Source of the DNA: Parabacteroides distasonis
GTDB taxonomy: Bacteria > Bacteroidota > Bacteroidia > Bacteroidales > Tannerellaceae
Length of the DNA: 35,269 nt
Reading direction: 5' to 3'
NCBI GenBank assembly: GCA_015060925.1
Contig: SUXM01000026.1
Coordinates: 1 to 35,269, forward strand
Made by a program: the position numbers and the translations under genes. Shown here in pieces: positions 34,820-35,269 of this stretch; position 1 is the first letter of the stretch, and each line of letters starts with the position of its first letter. The notes beneath the pieces were generated by a model. The model was not told where the DNA came from, did no database searches, and worked only from the letters and a program-made list of their open reading frames with translations.

Positions 34820-34880
34820 ATTACATCGGAGGTAATGTTGCATTACGTCCGATGTAATCCGGATTAGGTCGGACGTAGTT
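34820..34880. repeat. Array of three alternating ATTACGTCCGATGTAAT-like sites
   Basis: A 17-base, partly palindromic motif appears three times in alternating orientation: minus around 34820-34837, plus at 34842-34858, minus at 34864-34880 (14 of 17 bases match the second copy). Copy centres are about 21 and 22 bases apart. The first two copies together form a long inverted repeat, 34820-34858, with 18-base arms, one mismatch and a 3-base centre. It stands upstream of mlaE and looks like a multi-site operator or an intergenic repeat. Confidence 0.6.
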
Positions 34881-34976
34881 GGAAATAGAAATATTCCTTA
34901 TACCTTAATTAATAAGGGTCACTTTATGGCTCTTTTTAAGAAAAAGAAACACTTTTGATAGTAGAAGGTTGTTTAT

Positions 34977-35168
34977 TTGAAGAAAAAACCGGCTTTTGGT
35001 TTTTCCTTAGTTAAAAGCCTTAAACTCTTTAGTGATTATAACTATCTTATATTCAGTGTATTGAGTGGAAGTGCTGCTATAAGGGAATACTTCTCCTGCT
35101 TTTCTCTAAAGGACTTTGTTGAAAGCGGCAATTTATTGTATATGAGAAAGTTACTAAAACAAAAATGA
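34977..35168 (+). CDS. Doubtful small ORF, 63 codons, unknown
   Basis: An open frame from a TTG that would give MKKKPAFGFSLVKSLKLF at the N-terminus, with a weakly hydrophobic middle (YLIFSVLSGSAA). No family is recognised. Codon use (ATA, AGG, CTA, AGT) differs from the neighbouring genes, so it may derive from a mobile element or be non-coding. In its favour, a perfect palindrome that can act as terminator begins right at its stop codon. Against it are the TTG start, the lack of a recognisable promoter, and an opposing promoter at 35209-35238 that could read antisense through it. Confidence 0.28.
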   Translation: MKKKPAFGFSLVKSLKLFSDYNYLIFSVLSGSAAIREYFSCFSLKDFVESGNLLYMRKLLKQK

Positions 35169-35201
35169 CCAAAAAAAACGATCGTTTTTTTTGGTCATTT
35201 T
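35162..35201. terminator. Perfect 40-nt palindrome, probable bidirectional terminator or operator
   Basis: A palindrome with 20-base arms and no spacer, centred on CGATCG between 35181 and 35182. Each arm has the order AAAATGACC, eight As, CGA, so the transcript on either strand folds into a long hairpin. It covers the stop codon of the doubtful ORF and the predicted start of a minus-strand transcript, so a terminator or an operator are both possible. Confidence 0.7.
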
Positions 35202-35208
35202 CACACTG

Positions 35209-35238
35209 CAAAAATACATATAGTTTTTATTCCTACAA
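35209..35238 (-). promoter_or_regulatory. Minus-strand Bacteroides-type promoter near the window end
   Basis: On the minus strand a TTG (35236-35238), a 19-base spacer and TATTTTTG (35209-35216) match the consensus. The start would be close to 35202, the edge of the perfect palindrome. No clear minus-strand gene follows before mlaE. Confidence 0.5.
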
Positions 35239-35269
35239 TTATTTTTCATAAATATTTTTCTATTCTATT

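Overview
The window looks like chromosomal DNA from a gut-type Bacteroidales bacterium, most plausibly Parabacteroides or a close relative; the genus is inferred, not proven. Supporting signs are a SusC/SusD pair, a DUF177-rpmF-fabH-era-der cluster without plsX, an ftsX-DUF3098-uppP-truB-queA-folK-metK cluster, GH88 and GH123-like enzymes, A/T-rich starts without Shine-Dalgarno sequences, and repeated TAnnTTTG -7 boxes of the Bacteroides type.

Layout. Positions 1-127 hold the 3' end of a 5S rRNA and its terminator. Then come an orphan sensor histidine kinase and the housekeeping run DUF177, L32, FabH, Era and Der (1474-5575). Positions 5665-9576 hold a secreted GH123-like protein (minus) diverging from an MsbA-type ABC exporter (plus), with an operator-like palindrome array between them. 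A porin (minus) abuts the exporter stop to stop. It diverges from a uronate unit, GH88 lipoprotein-kduI-kduD, which turns unsaturated uronyl oligosaccharides into 2-keto-3-deoxygluconate. A bidirectional terminator separates this from an acetate/succinate-type CoA-transferase (minus). Next are a small membrane-anchored protein (minus), a candidate ~80-nt small RNA (minus) and miaB.

Positions 17527-23530 hold a SusC/SusD pair with a long leader. It is flanked at its upstream side by an inverted, in-frame copy of the last 59 codons of susD (181 nt, no gaps, 12 mismatches, mostly synonymous). This is the most unusual structure in the window. Positions 23744-32357 are a dense plus-strand cluster of envelope, tRNA-modification, folate and SAM genes, ending with an M16 peptidase lipoprotein. 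On the minus strand follow mlaE, mlaF and an SGNH hydrolase, coupled by overlap or short spacing and preceded by a second palindrome array of the same geometry as the first. The last 300 bases hold a doubtful small ORF, a perfect 40-nt palindrome and a good minus-strand promoter.

No CRISPR array, tRNA, complete insertion sequence or clear defence system was seen. The best candidates for something undescribed are the inverted susD 3' cassette, the small RNA and the two palindrome arrays with ~21-22 bp periodicity.
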